The notes under the pieces: model-generated
Database searches by the model: none
Told to the model about the DNA's origin: nothing
Seen by the model: the letters and a program-made list of their open reading frames with translations, nothing else
Program-made: the position numbers and the translations under genes
DNA from: CAZYIW01 sp964647705
GTDB lineage: Bacteria > Pseudomonadota > Gammaproteobacteria > PS1 > Pseudothioglobaceae
Assembly: GCA_964647705.1 (NCBI GenBank)
Contig: CAZYIW010000003.1
Span: 1 to 64,000, forward strand
Reading direction: 5' to 3'
Length of the DNA: 64,000 bases
Part shown: positions 16,853 to 23,904 of the stretch, one piece after another
Numbering within the stretch: the first letter of the stretch is position 1
Layout: each line of letters starts with the position of its first letter

Positions 16853-16878
16853 AAAACCCGCTTTAAGGGTTTTTTTAA
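16853..16878 (+). terminator. Intrinsic terminator in metK leader
   Basis: AAACCC (16854-16859) pairs with GGGTTT (16867-16872), followed by a run of T. It lies between the SAM aptamer and the metK ribosome-binding site (AGGAG, 16883-16887), where it can act as the expression platform. It could also lower basal metK expression regardless of ligand. Confidence 0.75.
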
Positions 16879-16894
16879 TTTTAGGAGAACAAAA

Positions 16895-18028
16895 ATGATT
16901 TTTACCTCTGAATCTGTTTCTGCTGGTCACCCAGATAAAGTTTGTGACCAAATCTCTGACGCCATCCTTGATGCCGCACTCAAAGAAGATATCAACTCAC
17001 GCGTAGCTGTTGAGACACTGGTAAAAGACAACCATGTTGTATTGGCTGGTGAGATTACCACGGGCGCTCAAATTGATTATGAAAAAATCGTTCGCAAAAC
17101 CATTAACGACATCGGATACAACAAAGAAGAATATGGTTTTAATGGCAACAGTTGCGATATCACCAACCTATTGGGTGAACAATCACAAGATATCAAAATT
17201 GGTGTGGATGAATTTGAAGGACACGAGCAAGGTGCAGGCGACCAAGGTTTAATGTTTGGGTATGCTTGTAATGCCACCGATGTTTTGATGCCAGCACCCA
17301 TTCTTTATGCACATCGTTTGGTAAAGAAACAAGCCGAACTAATGAAATCAGGAAAATTACCATGGTTGCGTCCTGATGCGAAATCACAAGTGTCTTGTCA
17401 TTATGATGGACACAAAATTGTGGGCATTGATGCGGTGGTTCTTTCCACTCAACACGATGAAGATATCTCACAAGCCGATTTAAAAGAAGCAGTGATGGAA
17501 GAGATTGTCAAACCAGTGTTGCCTAGCGATTGGTTAAATAACAACACCAAATACCATATTAATCCAACGGGTCATTTTGTGATTGGCGGACCTGTAGGGG
17601 ATGCGGGACTGACTGGACGTAAAATTATCGTCGATACTTATGGCGGTATGGGTCGCCATGGTGGTGGTGCATTTTCTGGTAAGGACCCATCTAAGGTTGA
17701 CCGATCGGCGGCTTATGCAGCACGTTATGTAGCCAAAAATATTGTGGCTGCAGGCCTTGCTGATAAATGTGAGATTCAAGTCTCTTATGCGATTGGCGTT
17801 GCTGAGCCTACCTCAATCAATGTCAACACCTTTGATACTGGAAACATTTCTAATGAAAAAATTGAAAAATTAGTAGCTGAGCATTTTGATTTAAGACCCA
17901 AAGGTTTAATTACAATGTTAAATCTAAAACGCCCAATTTATCAACAAACAGCCAGTTATGGTCATTTTGGCCGTACCGAAGACGACATCACTTGGGAAAA
18001 GACCGATCGTGCTGATCGCTTAAAATAA
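16895..18028 (+). CDS. metK: S-adenosylmethionine synthetase
   Basis: Makes SAM from methionine and ATP. The 377-residue protein is of normal length and has the hallmark GHPDKVCDQISDA near the N-terminus, GAGDQGLMFGYA (about 114-125) and GGGAFSGKDPSKVDRSAAY (about 256-274) with the catalytic lysine. An AGGAG box lies 7 bases before the ATG. Expression is probably controlled by the SAM-responsive leader and terminator immediately upstream. ahcY follows under its own SAH riboswitch, so product and by-product of methylation each control one gene. Confidence 0.98.
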   Translation: MIFTSESVSAGHPDKVCDQISDAILDAALKEDINSRVAVETLVKDNHVVLAGEITTGAQIDYEKIVRKTINDIGYNKEEYGFNGNSCDITNLLGEQSQDIKIGVDEFEGHEQGAGDQGLMFGYACNATDVLMPAPILYAHRLVKKQAELMKSGKLPWLRPDAKSQVSCHYDGHKIVGIDAVVLSTQHDEDISQADLKEAVMEEIVKPVLPSDWLNNNTKYHINPTGHFVIGGPVGDAGLTGRKIIVDTYGGMGRHGGGAFSGKDPSKVDRSAAYAARYVAKNIVAAGLADKCEIQVSYAIGVAEPTSINVNTFDTGNISNEKIEKLVAEHFDLRPKGLITMLNLKRPIYQQTASYGHFGRTEDDITWEKTDRADRLK

Positions 18029-18029
18029 T

Positions 18030-18038
18030 TGGTATAAT
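18030..18038 (+). promoter_or_regulatory. Extended -10 promoter before the SAH riboswitch
   Basis: TGGTATAAT (TG at 18030-18031, TATAAT at 18033-18038) starts right after the metK stop and fits an extended -10 element. No convincing -35 is present. A start near 18045 would place the transcript 5' end at the first base of the SAH aptamer. Confidence 0.55.
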
Positions 18039-18045
18039 AACAATC

Positions 18046-18104
18046 TGCCAAGGAGCGTTGCACTGGGTGAATTCCCATCAGGCTTGGCAATCAAAACGAC
18101 GCTC
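18046..18104 (+). promoter_or_regulatory. S-adenosylhomocysteine (SAH) riboswitch
   Basis: All three helices of the SAH riboswitch can be drawn. P1 is TGCCAAG (18046-18052) with CTTGGCA (18083-18089). P2 is TGGG (18064-18067) with CCCA (18074-18077). The pseudoknot is GAGCGT (18053-18058) with ACGCTC (18099-18104). The sequence words AGGAGCGTTGC and CAGGCTTGGCA match the conserved core. The class binds SAH and turns on ahcY. Downstream is a T-rich stretch and then AGGAG before the start codon, so control may act on ribosome access or antitermination. Confidence 0.88.
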
Positions 18105-18131
18105 ATTTTTATTGTTTTTTAGGAGATAAAA

Positions 18132-19517
18132 ATGAGTAATCCAACCATTGATAACAATGACTATAAAGTGGCTGATATTGGCTTAGCCGATTTTGGCCGA
18201 AAAGAAATCGAGCTGGCTGAAAAAGAAATGCCGGCTTTGATGGCGCTTCGCGAAAAGTATAAAGACACACAACCTTTGGCAGGTGCCAAAATCTTAGGCT
18301 GTATCCACATGACCATTCAAACTGCTGTACTGATGGAAACTTTGGTAGATTTGGGTGCCAAGGTGCGTTGGTCAAGTTGCAATATTTTTTCAACACAGGA
18401 TCATGCAGCAGCAGCCATGGTGGCAGCCGATATCCCAACTTTTGCTTGGAAAGGCGAAACTGAAGAAGAATTTTTATGGTGTATTGAACAAACCATTCTC
18501 TCGAATAACGAACCTTGGGATGCCAATATGGTGCTTGATGATGGTGGCGATTTAACGCAAATGCTACATGAAAAATATCCCCAGATGCTTAACAACATCC
18601 ATGGCATTAGTGAAGAAACCACCACTGGAGTTCATCGCCTATTAGAAATGCTGGAGCAAGGTAGCCTAAAGGTACCGGCAATTAATGTCAATGATTCAAT
18701 CACCAAAAGTAAAAATGACAATAAATACGGCTGTCGCCACTCACTAAACGATGCGATTAAGCGCGGCACAGATATGTTGATGTCAGGCAAAAAAGCTTTG
18801 GTAATTGGCTATGGTGATGTGGGCAAAGGTTCGGCACAATCTTTGCGTCAAGAAGGCATGATTGTTAAAGTCAGCGAGATTGACCCCATTTGCGCTATGC
18901 AAGCTTGTATGGATGGCTTTGAAGTGGTTTCACCCTACAACAATGGCATCAACACTGGTGAGATCGAGGGTGTTAACCAAGATTTATTGACCAATACCGA
19001 TTTGGTAGTGACGACAACAGGCAATATCAATGTTTGTGATGCGCCGATGTTACAAACCTTAAAAGCTGGCGCTGTGGTTTGTAATATTGGTCACTTTGAT
19101 AATGAAATTGACACCGGCTTTATGCGTGATAATTGGCGCTGGGAAGAGGTTAAACCACAAGTACATCGAGTTTTTCGAGACGACAGTAAAGACAATTATT
19201 TAATCCTACTTTCTGAGGGACGCTTAGTCAATCTAGGCAATGCCACAGGACACCCTTCTCGAATTATGGATGGTTCTTTTGCCAATCAAGTTTTGGCACA
19301 AATGTATTTATACGATCAAAAATTTGCCGATTTGCCAGAAGGTGCCAAGTTGGACAATATCTTTGTAAAAGTGCTACCGAAAAAGCTAGATGAAGAAGTC
19401 GCTGCTGGTATGGTTGGTGGCTTTGGTGGTGTGATCACTCAAATGACCGATGCACAAGCCAAGTATATTAACACGCCTAAATCTGGCCCATTCAAGACAG
19501 AGTCTTATAAATATTAG
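18132..19517 (+). CDS. ahcY: Adenosylhomocysteinase
   Basis: Reversibly hydrolyses SAH, the inhibitory by-product of methyltransferases, to homocysteine and adenosine using bound NAD. The 461-residue length fits the family. Visible features include the start DYKVADIGLADFGRKEIELAE, the SSCNIFSTQDHAAAA substrate region, the NAD motif GYGDVGKG (226-233) and the C-terminal KTESYKY, whose Lys and Tyr contact NAD of the neighbouring subunit. It is preceded by the SAH riboswitch and followed by an intrinsic terminator. Confidence 0.98.
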   Translation: MSNPTIDNNDYKVADIGLADFGRKEIELAEKEMPALMALREKYKDTQPLAGAKILGCIHMTIQTAVLMETLVDLGAKVRWSSCNIFSTQDHAAAAMVAADIPTFAWKGETEEEFLWCIEQTILSNNEPWDANMVLDDGGDLTQMLHEKYPQMLNNIHGISEETTTGVHRLLEMLEQGSLKVPAINVNDSITKSKNDNKYGCRHSLNDAIKRGTDMLMSGKKALVIGYGDVGKGSAQSLRQEGMIVKVSEIDPICAMQACMDGFEVVSPYNNGINTGEIEGVNQDLLTNTDLVVTTTGNINVCDAPMLQTLKAGAVVCNIGHFDNEIDTGFMRDNWRWEEVKPQVHRVFRDDSKDNYLILLSEGRLVNLGNATGHPSRIMDGSFANQVLAQMYLYDQKFADLPEGAKLDNIFVKVLPKKLDEEVAAGMVGGFGGVITQMTDAQAKYINTPKSGPFKTESYKY

Positions 19518-19541
19518 TATTGATAAAAAATTCAAAATTTT

Positions 19542-19580
19542 AAAATCCAGCACCAAAATCGTTGGATTTTTACTATTTTT
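19542..19580 (+). terminator. Intrinsic terminator after ahcY
   Basis: AAAATCCA (19542-19549) pairs with TGGATTTT (19563-19570) around a 13-base loop, followed by T-rich sequence up to about 19583. It lies 24 bp after the ahcY stop. Confidence 0.7.
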
Positions 19581-19584
19581 TTTC

Positions 19585-19606
19585 TGAAAAAAGCCTTTAT
19601 TAAGGC
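19585..19606 (-). terminator. Possible minus-strand terminator facing ahcY
   Basis: GCCTT (19593-19597) pairs with AAGGC (19602-19606), and the preceding A-run (19587-19592) becomes a U-run on the minus strand, so the element reads as a compact terminator leftwards. No minus-strand gene lies to its right; it may stop antisense transcription or simply be part of a bidirectional termination zone. Confidence 0.4.
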
Positions 19607-19666
19607 AAAAATTGAGAAAATGGTTTGTTTTCAACACCCATTTTTAAAAAAATTAATATTTTTATC

Positions 19667-20647
19667 ATGAATCCTATTTTTCAAGATTTAAAAACCTTTA
19701 AAGAGTCTTATATCCAAGGCTTGGAATCAATGTTGGATGCGCAAGATTTGGGTGCTTTTATTTTGGTTTTGGCCAATGCAAAAATCAGCGCCCCCATTTG
19801 GCTTAGACTCGAATCCAAACTGCTTTTAAAGTTTGAACAATTAAAGTCGAACAACTCTCATGGATCAGACGACGATGAGTTGGTTTTTGACAAATTAAAA
19901 GACATCGATATAACGACTTTGGCGTTAACCGAGTATCGTCAATCGGGCTTTTTTGAAATTCAATACAATCCCCTAAGAGCGCTTCGCCCCAAGCGTTTGA
20001 GCCAGTCAAAAACCAAAGGCATGTACAAAGATTTTGACAATAGTGACTTTCACTTTAATAAAGATTTTTTAAAAAATGAGGTTTTTTGGCAAGGGCAGTT
20101 TTTTTCTAAGGAAGTGACCCTGTTTTACAATAAGTTTCCTTTTGCCGACTGGCATGGGTTGGTGGTGGTTGAACCAACAAAAAAACACCCTCAATTAATG
20201 ACTCAAGATCTGCATCATTTTGCTTGGATGATGGCCAATAGTGTGGGCATTCATATCAATGGATGGACTTTGGCCTATAACGCTTATGGGGCTTATGCAT
20301 CGGTGAATCATTTTCATCTGCAATGTTTTATTCGTGAAAAACCATTGCCTATTGAAACACAGGAAAAATACCCATTAGCACACCAGAGTTTCTCTAGTGT
20401 CAGCGATGCTTGGATGCTAATCGAATCATTGCACAAACAAGAGCAACCCTATCATGTTATCTATAAAAAGGATACAATCTTGGTGATAATTAGAAAACGC
20501 CAAGGAGAATACCAGCATGCGCCATGGTCAGCAGGCTATGCCTGGTATGAAGCCTGCGGTGGTGTGTGCATTGATGATTTATCTGTGTTCAAACAGCTTG
20601 ACTCAGTGGTATTGAACGAAGAAATTAATAAATTAACCTTAAAATAA
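19667..20647 (+). CDS. HIT-superfamily nucleotide phosphorylase-like protein (VTC2/GDPGP1 branch)
   Basis: A 326-residue protein with a HIT-type signature SVNHFHLQCF (H215-x-H217-x-Q219). Glutamine in place of the third histidine is typical of the GalT/Ap4A phosphorylase/VTC2 branch, whose members transfer a nucleotidyl group to phosphate or a sugar phosphate. Other matches to the GDP-hexose phosphorylase pattern are FEIQYNPLRALRPKR (about 100-114), FYNKFPFADWHGLVVVEP and GWTLAYNAYGAYASVNH. The substrate is unknown. The ATG at 19667 is preferred; an upstream in-frame ATG at 19625 adds 14 unlikely residues. No clear ribosome-binding site. It follows ahcY but sits behind a terminator, so it is probably a separate transcript. 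Confidence 0.55.
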   Translation: MNPIFQDLKTFKESYIQGLESMLDAQDLGAFILVLANAKISAPIWLRLESKLLLKFEQLKSNNSHGSDDDELVFDKLKDIDITTLALTEYRQSGFFEIQYNPLRALRPKRLSQSKTKGMYKDFDNSDFHFNKDFLKNEVFWQGQFFSKEVTLFYNKFPFADWHGLVVVEPTKKHPQLMTQDLHHFAWMMANSVGIHINGWTLAYNAYGAYASVNHFHLQCFIREKPLPIETQEKYPLAHQSFSSVSDAWMLIESLHKQEQPYHVIYKKDTILVIIRKRQGEYQHAPWSAGYAWYEACGGVCIDDLSVFKQLDSVVLNEEINKLTLK

Positions 20648-20690
20648 AACCGTCTATTAATCAACCTTAATATAAAACTGTCTATTGATT
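20635..20690. repeat. Two tandem 28-bp repeats across a stop codon
   Basis: Bases 20635-20662 and 20663-20690 are adjacent copies that match at 24 of 28 positions. The first copy includes the last codons and stop of the HIT-like gene; the second is entirely noncoding. This is a slippage-type tandem duplication that has since diverged. Confidence 0.9.
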
Positions 20691-20692
20691 AC

Positions 20693-20792
20693 AGCTCAGT
20701 AGTTAAATAACCTATCTGGGAAGTATTTATCTCCATATACTGTGCTTTCTAGTCTTGGGGTTTGTTTATTCTTCTCAATGCAAACAAGCCCC
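20693..20792 (+). ncRNA. Candidate structured RNA or leader between the HIT gene and glyQ
   Basis: Two consecutive stem-loops fill most of this 235-bp gap. The first pairs AGCTCAGTA (20693-20701) with TACTGTGCT (20738-20746), one mismatch. The second pairs 11 bases (20757-20767 with 20782-20792), including GGGG/CCCC and one G-U pair, around a 14-base loop. There is no clean U-run after the second stem. It does not match 6S, 4.5S, tmRNA or a T-box as far as I can see. Strand is assumed from the neighbours. Confidence 0.3.
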
Positions 20793-20840
20793 TATTTCAA
20801 ACCAATTCGACACTGTCTCAATTAAACGCTTAGAGCCAGA

Positions 20841-20868
20841 TTGATGCGGTAAAATTTTTTGTTATTTT
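20841..20868 (+). promoter_or_regulatory. Possible glyQ promoter
   Basis: TTGATG (20841-20846) and TATTTT (20863-20868) are 16 bp apart, 14 bp before the glyQ ATG. The -10 match is only moderate, and the resulting leader would be very short. Confidence 0.3.
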
Positions 20869-20882
20869 GACACCAATTTGTC

Positions 20883-21782
20883 ATGTCTATATCTGAGCTA
20901 GATGCCAGTGCATCTTTTCAAAATTTAATTTTAAAACTACAATCATTTTGGGCAAAAAAAGGCTGTGCACTGCTTCAACCTTTTGATATGGAAATGGGTG
21001 CAGGTACGTTCCATCCAGCCACGTTTCTACGTGCCATTGGTCCAGAACCTTGGAATAGTGCCTATGTCCAACCCTCACGTAGACCTACTGATGGACGCTA
21101 TGGTGAAAACCCAAATCGTTTACAACACTATTACCAATTCCAAGTTTTACTCAAACCCTCGCCAAAAGATATTCAAGATTTGTATTTGGAATCTCTCACT
21201 CACATTGGTCTTGACTTTAATGTGCATGATGTGCGCTTTGTTGAAGATAATTGGGAATCACCCACCCTTGGCGCATGGGGGCTTGGCTGGGAAGTCTGGC
21301 TCAATGGCATGGAAGTTTCACAATTTACCTACTTTCAACAAGTGGGGGGTCTCTCATGTAAGCCTGTTTCAGGTGAGTTAACCTATGGCCTAGAGAGGTT
21401 GGCCATGTATCTGCAAGGCGTAGACTCCGTGTTTGATTTGGTTTGGGTAGATGGTGTGAGTTATGGTGATGTATTTCATCAAAATGAAGTTGAACAATCC
21501 AAATATAATTTCGAAATTGCTGATACCGAGGTACTGTTTAGACAATTTGATGAGGCTGAAGCCATGAATGCCCAATTAATCGAACATTCTCTGCCCTTTC
21601 CAGCCTACGAACAAGTAATGAAAGCCTCTCACTTATTTAATTTGCTTGACGCCCGACATGCGATTAGTGTTACTGACAGGGCTCGATTTATTCGCCGTGT
21701 TCGTGCCATGAGTCAAAAAGTGGCACAAACCTATTACGATTCTCGTGAAGCGTTAGGTTTTCCAATGCTGGTAAAAAAATAG
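20883..21782 (+). CDS. glyQ: Glycyl-tRNA synthetase alpha subunit
   Basis: Catalytic subunit of the alpha2-beta2 glycyl-tRNA synthetase; forms glycyl-adenylate. The 299-residue length is normal. Diagnostic stretches are SFWAKKGCALLQPFDMEMGAGT-type residues near 21-42, QPSRRPTDGRYGENPNR (about 62-78) and the TYGLERLAMY motif 3 region. No glyS follows; glyS is at 3827-5863 on the opposite strand, so the usual glyQS operon is split. The gene starts a short plus-strand run with the YqaA-like, LytM-like and mscS genes. Confidence 0.97.
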   Translation: MSISELDASASFQNLILKLQSFWAKKGCALLQPFDMEMGAGTFHPATFLRAIGPEPWNSAYVQPSRRPTDGRYGENPNRLQHYYQFQVLLKPSPKDIQDLYLESLTHIGLDFNVHDVRFVEDNWESPTLGAWGLGWEVWLNGMEVSQFTYFQQVGGLSCKPVSGELTYGLERLAMYLQGVDSVFDLVWVDGVSYGDVFHQNEVEQSKYNFEIADTEVLFRQFDEAEAMNAQLIEHSLPFPAYEQVMKASHLFNLLDARHAISVTDRARFIRRVRAMSQKVAQTYYDSREALGFPMLVKK

Positions 21783-21787
21783 TCTGA

Positions 21788-22357
21788 ATGCCAATATTTT
21801 CTAAACTTTATAATCAAGCACTCGATTGGGCAAAAAGCCGCTATGCAATTTATTGGCTCTCAGGGGTAAGTTTTTTAGAATCCTCAATTCTGCCTTATCC
21901 ACCTCCCGATGTGATTTTGGCACCAATGTCACTCAAACAACCTAAGCGCGCTTTTTGGTTCGCCTGGGTTTGTACTATTACGTCAGTTCTTGGCGGACTT
22001 GCTGGATATTTTCTGGGTGAAGTTCTACTTAATTTTCTTGTTAATTATCACCTGTTTGAAATTGGCATCATTGATGAGGCAAAGCTTCAGTTTGAAAAAT
22101 ACGGCATTTGGTTTGTTGGTTTGGCTGCTTTTAGCCCCATTCCATATAAACTTGCTACAATTACCGCTGGTATGATGCACATGGCGCTTTTGCCGTTTAT
22201 TGTGATCTCTCTTATCGCCCGCGGTGCACGTTATTTTCTGGTGGCCTATATTGTTAAAAAATACGGGCAACAATGTGATGCTTGGTTGAAAAAATACATT
22301 GATCGTTTGGGTTATTACTTGATAATTTTGGTCGTAGTGGTTTTATTGTATGTTTAA
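21788..22357 (+). CDS. DedA/VTT-type inner-membrane protein, YqaA-like
   Basis: A 189-residue integral membrane protein with the SNARE-associated/VTT pattern. ESSILPYPPPDVILAPM near residues 31-47 matches the YqaA group, GGLAGYFLGEVLL follows in the second helix, and the FSPIPYKLATITAGMMHM segment carries the conserved proline and glycines. DedA-type proteins are linked to lipid scrambling or undecaprenyl phosphate recycling, and the exact substrate here is unknown. It starts 5 bp after glyQ and overlaps the LytM-like lipoprotein gene by 8 bp, a YqaA-NlpD pairing often seen in gammaproteobacteria. Confidence 0.75.
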   Translation: MPIFSKLYNQALDWAKSRYAIYWLSGVSFLESSILPYPPPDVILAPMSLKQPKRAFWFAWVCTITSVLGGLAGYFLGEVLLNFLVNYHLFEIGIIDEAKLQFEKYGIWFVGLAAFSPIPYKLATITAGMMHMALLPFIVISLIARGARYFLVAYIVKKYGQQCDAWLKKYIDRLGYYLIILVVVVLLYV

Positions 22358-22868
22358 GATAGCACTGAGTGTTGCACTAATAATGTTTTTTACCTCCGGT
22401 TGTTTACCAAAGAGTAAAAAACAACCTGTTGTTATTGTTGATAAATCAATCAATCAGCAAAATATTCAAATACAAAGGTATGAAACCGACCCTACCAAAC
22501 ACAACCAACAAACAAGTGACACAGAAAACAAATCAACACCCAAAAGTTGGTCTATTCCAGTTGCAGGCAAGGTCATTCAATCATTTTCCAAGTCGCATCC
22601 TGGCTTAACTTTTAACACGCAATCTGGACAATCAGTCCGTTCAATTCGTGATGGTGTAGTCGTTTATACAGATCAATCTGCAAAAAAAATTATCATTAAA
22701 CACTCTCTTGGTTTTTATAGTACTTATACTCAGATTCTCTCATTTCAAGTTGCAACCGGCGACGATGTTAAAAAAGCTCAGGTGTTAGCATTAACAGGGA
22801 AAAATCCATTTTATTTTGAGATGAAAAAATTCGAAGAACACATCAATCCTAGTAAATATTTGAAATAA
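22350..22868 (+). CDS. NlpD-like lipoprotein with degenerate LytM domain, no LysM
   Basis: A 172-residue lipoprotein; the signal peptide ends in TSGC (Cys18). Residues 70-172 form an M23/LytM fold: WSIPVAGKVIQSF, QSVRSIRDGVVVYT and VLALTGKNPFYFEMKK. The metal ligands are lost: the HxxxD position is replaced in the HPGLTFNTQ region, and the usual LHFE motif reads FYFE. Such proteins (NlpD, EnvC) activate septal amidases rather than cut peptidoglycan themselves. Unlike E. coli NlpD it has no LysM domain; the linker (about 25-68) is Gln/Thr/Asn-rich. Function as an amidase activator is inferred from the fold. Confidence 0.72.
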   Translation: MFKIALSVALIMFFTSGCLPKSKKQPVVIVDKSINQQNIQIQRYETDPTKHNQQTSDTENKSTPKSWSIPVAGKVIQSFSKSHPGLTFNTQSGQSVRSIRDGVVVYTDQSAKKIIIKHSLGFYSTYTQILSFQVATGDDVKKAQVLALTGKNPFYFEMKKFEEHINPSKYLK

Positions 22869-22878
22869 AATAGAGACG

Positions 22879-23904
22879 ATGAATGAATTTTTACAAAATA
22901 TAACCACTTACCAAATGGTTGGAGTATTGTTTGCCGTTGCTTTAGTGATACATATTGTGGTTGGTTTTTTGCTCAAGCAAATTATCACCCACGCAGGCAA
23001 AACCGCCAATCAATTAGACGATTATCTAATTGGCGCAATCTCTTTCCCTGTCAAAGTATTGATTTGGTTCGCCTGGGTGTATTTCTCTATCGATGTAATT
23101 AAAGCCGAGATTACACTGTTAACCAGTGTGGTTGATTATATTGATATCGTTCCGATTTTTATCATCACTTGGGGTCTGGTTAGGGTTATTTCTGCGGTAG
23201 AGAATTATCTATGTAGCAAAGACAATAACATTGACAACGACTCGGTTCGATTATTCGCTCGATTATTCAAAATCTTAGTTATTACCGCTATTGTGCTTGG
23301 TGTGGCGCAGTACCTTGGTTTTTCTGTCTCTAGCTTGCTTACTTTTGGTGGTGTGGGTGGCATTGTTATGGGGTTTGCTGCCAAAGATATGCTGTCAAAT
23401 ATATTTGGTGGGCTGATGATTCAAATGGACAAACCTTTTTCCACTGGCGATTGGATACGCTCAAGTGAATTTGAAGGTACGGTTGAGAAGATTGGCTGGC
23501 GCATGACACGTATTCGCACCTTTAGCAAAAATCCTGTCTATATCCCTAATTCGATTTTTGCTTCTCTGCCCATTGAGACTCCCTCACGTATGACCAACCG
23601 TCGAATCAACGAAGTGGTTGGTATTCGCTATGATGATATCGCTCAAATGCCTGCAATTGTTGAAGAAGTAGAGCAAATGTTGAAAAATCATAAACAGGTA
23701 GATCTCTCACAACCTATTCGAGTTTATTTCAATTATTTCAACGCTTCCTCTGTAGATTTTAAAGTTTATTGCTTTACCCAAACCACGGACAAGGGTGAAT
23801 ATCACCGTGTGAAACAAGAGATATTACTGCAAGTTGCAGATATCATTGCCAAACATAAAGCTGAGATTGCCTACCCCACGCAAACACTGCATATTCAGAA
23901 GTAA
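22879..23904 (+). CDS. Mechanosensitive ion channel, MscS family
   Basis: A 341-residue MscS-type channel for osmotic downshock release. Four N-terminal hydrophobic segments (about 13-32, 53-72, 88-106 and 128-150) precede the pore helix with the glycine/alanine-rich FGGVGGIVMGFAAKDMLSNIFGG. After it comes the beta domain with FSTGDWIRSSEFEGTVEKIGWRMTRIRTF and VYIPNS. The architecture is closer to YnaI/YbdG-type channels than to minimal MscS. Its last base is the first of miaB. Confidence 0.88.
   Translation: MNEFLQNITTYQMVGVLFAVALVIHIVVGFLLKQIITHAGKTANQLDDYLIGAISFPVKVLIWFAWVYFSIDVIKAEITLLTSVVDYIDIVPIFIITWGLVRVISAVENYLCSKDNNIDNDSVRLFARLFKILVITAIVLGVAQYLGFSVSSLLTFGGVGGIVMGFAAKDMLSNIFGGLMIQMDKPFSTGDWIRSSEFEGTVEKIGWRMTRIRTFSKNPVYIPNSIFASLPIETPSRMTNRRINEVVGIRYDDIAQMPAIVEEVEQMLKNHKQVDLSQPIRVYFNYFNASSVDFKVYCFTQTTDKGEYHRVKQEILLQVADIIAKHKAEIAYPTQTLHIQK

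Noticed and set aside
20693..20792. 6S RNA, 4.5S RNA or T-box
   Set aside because: The conserved internal bubble of 6S, the SRP RNA tetraloop region and the T-box motif were not found, so only an unnamed candidate is listed.
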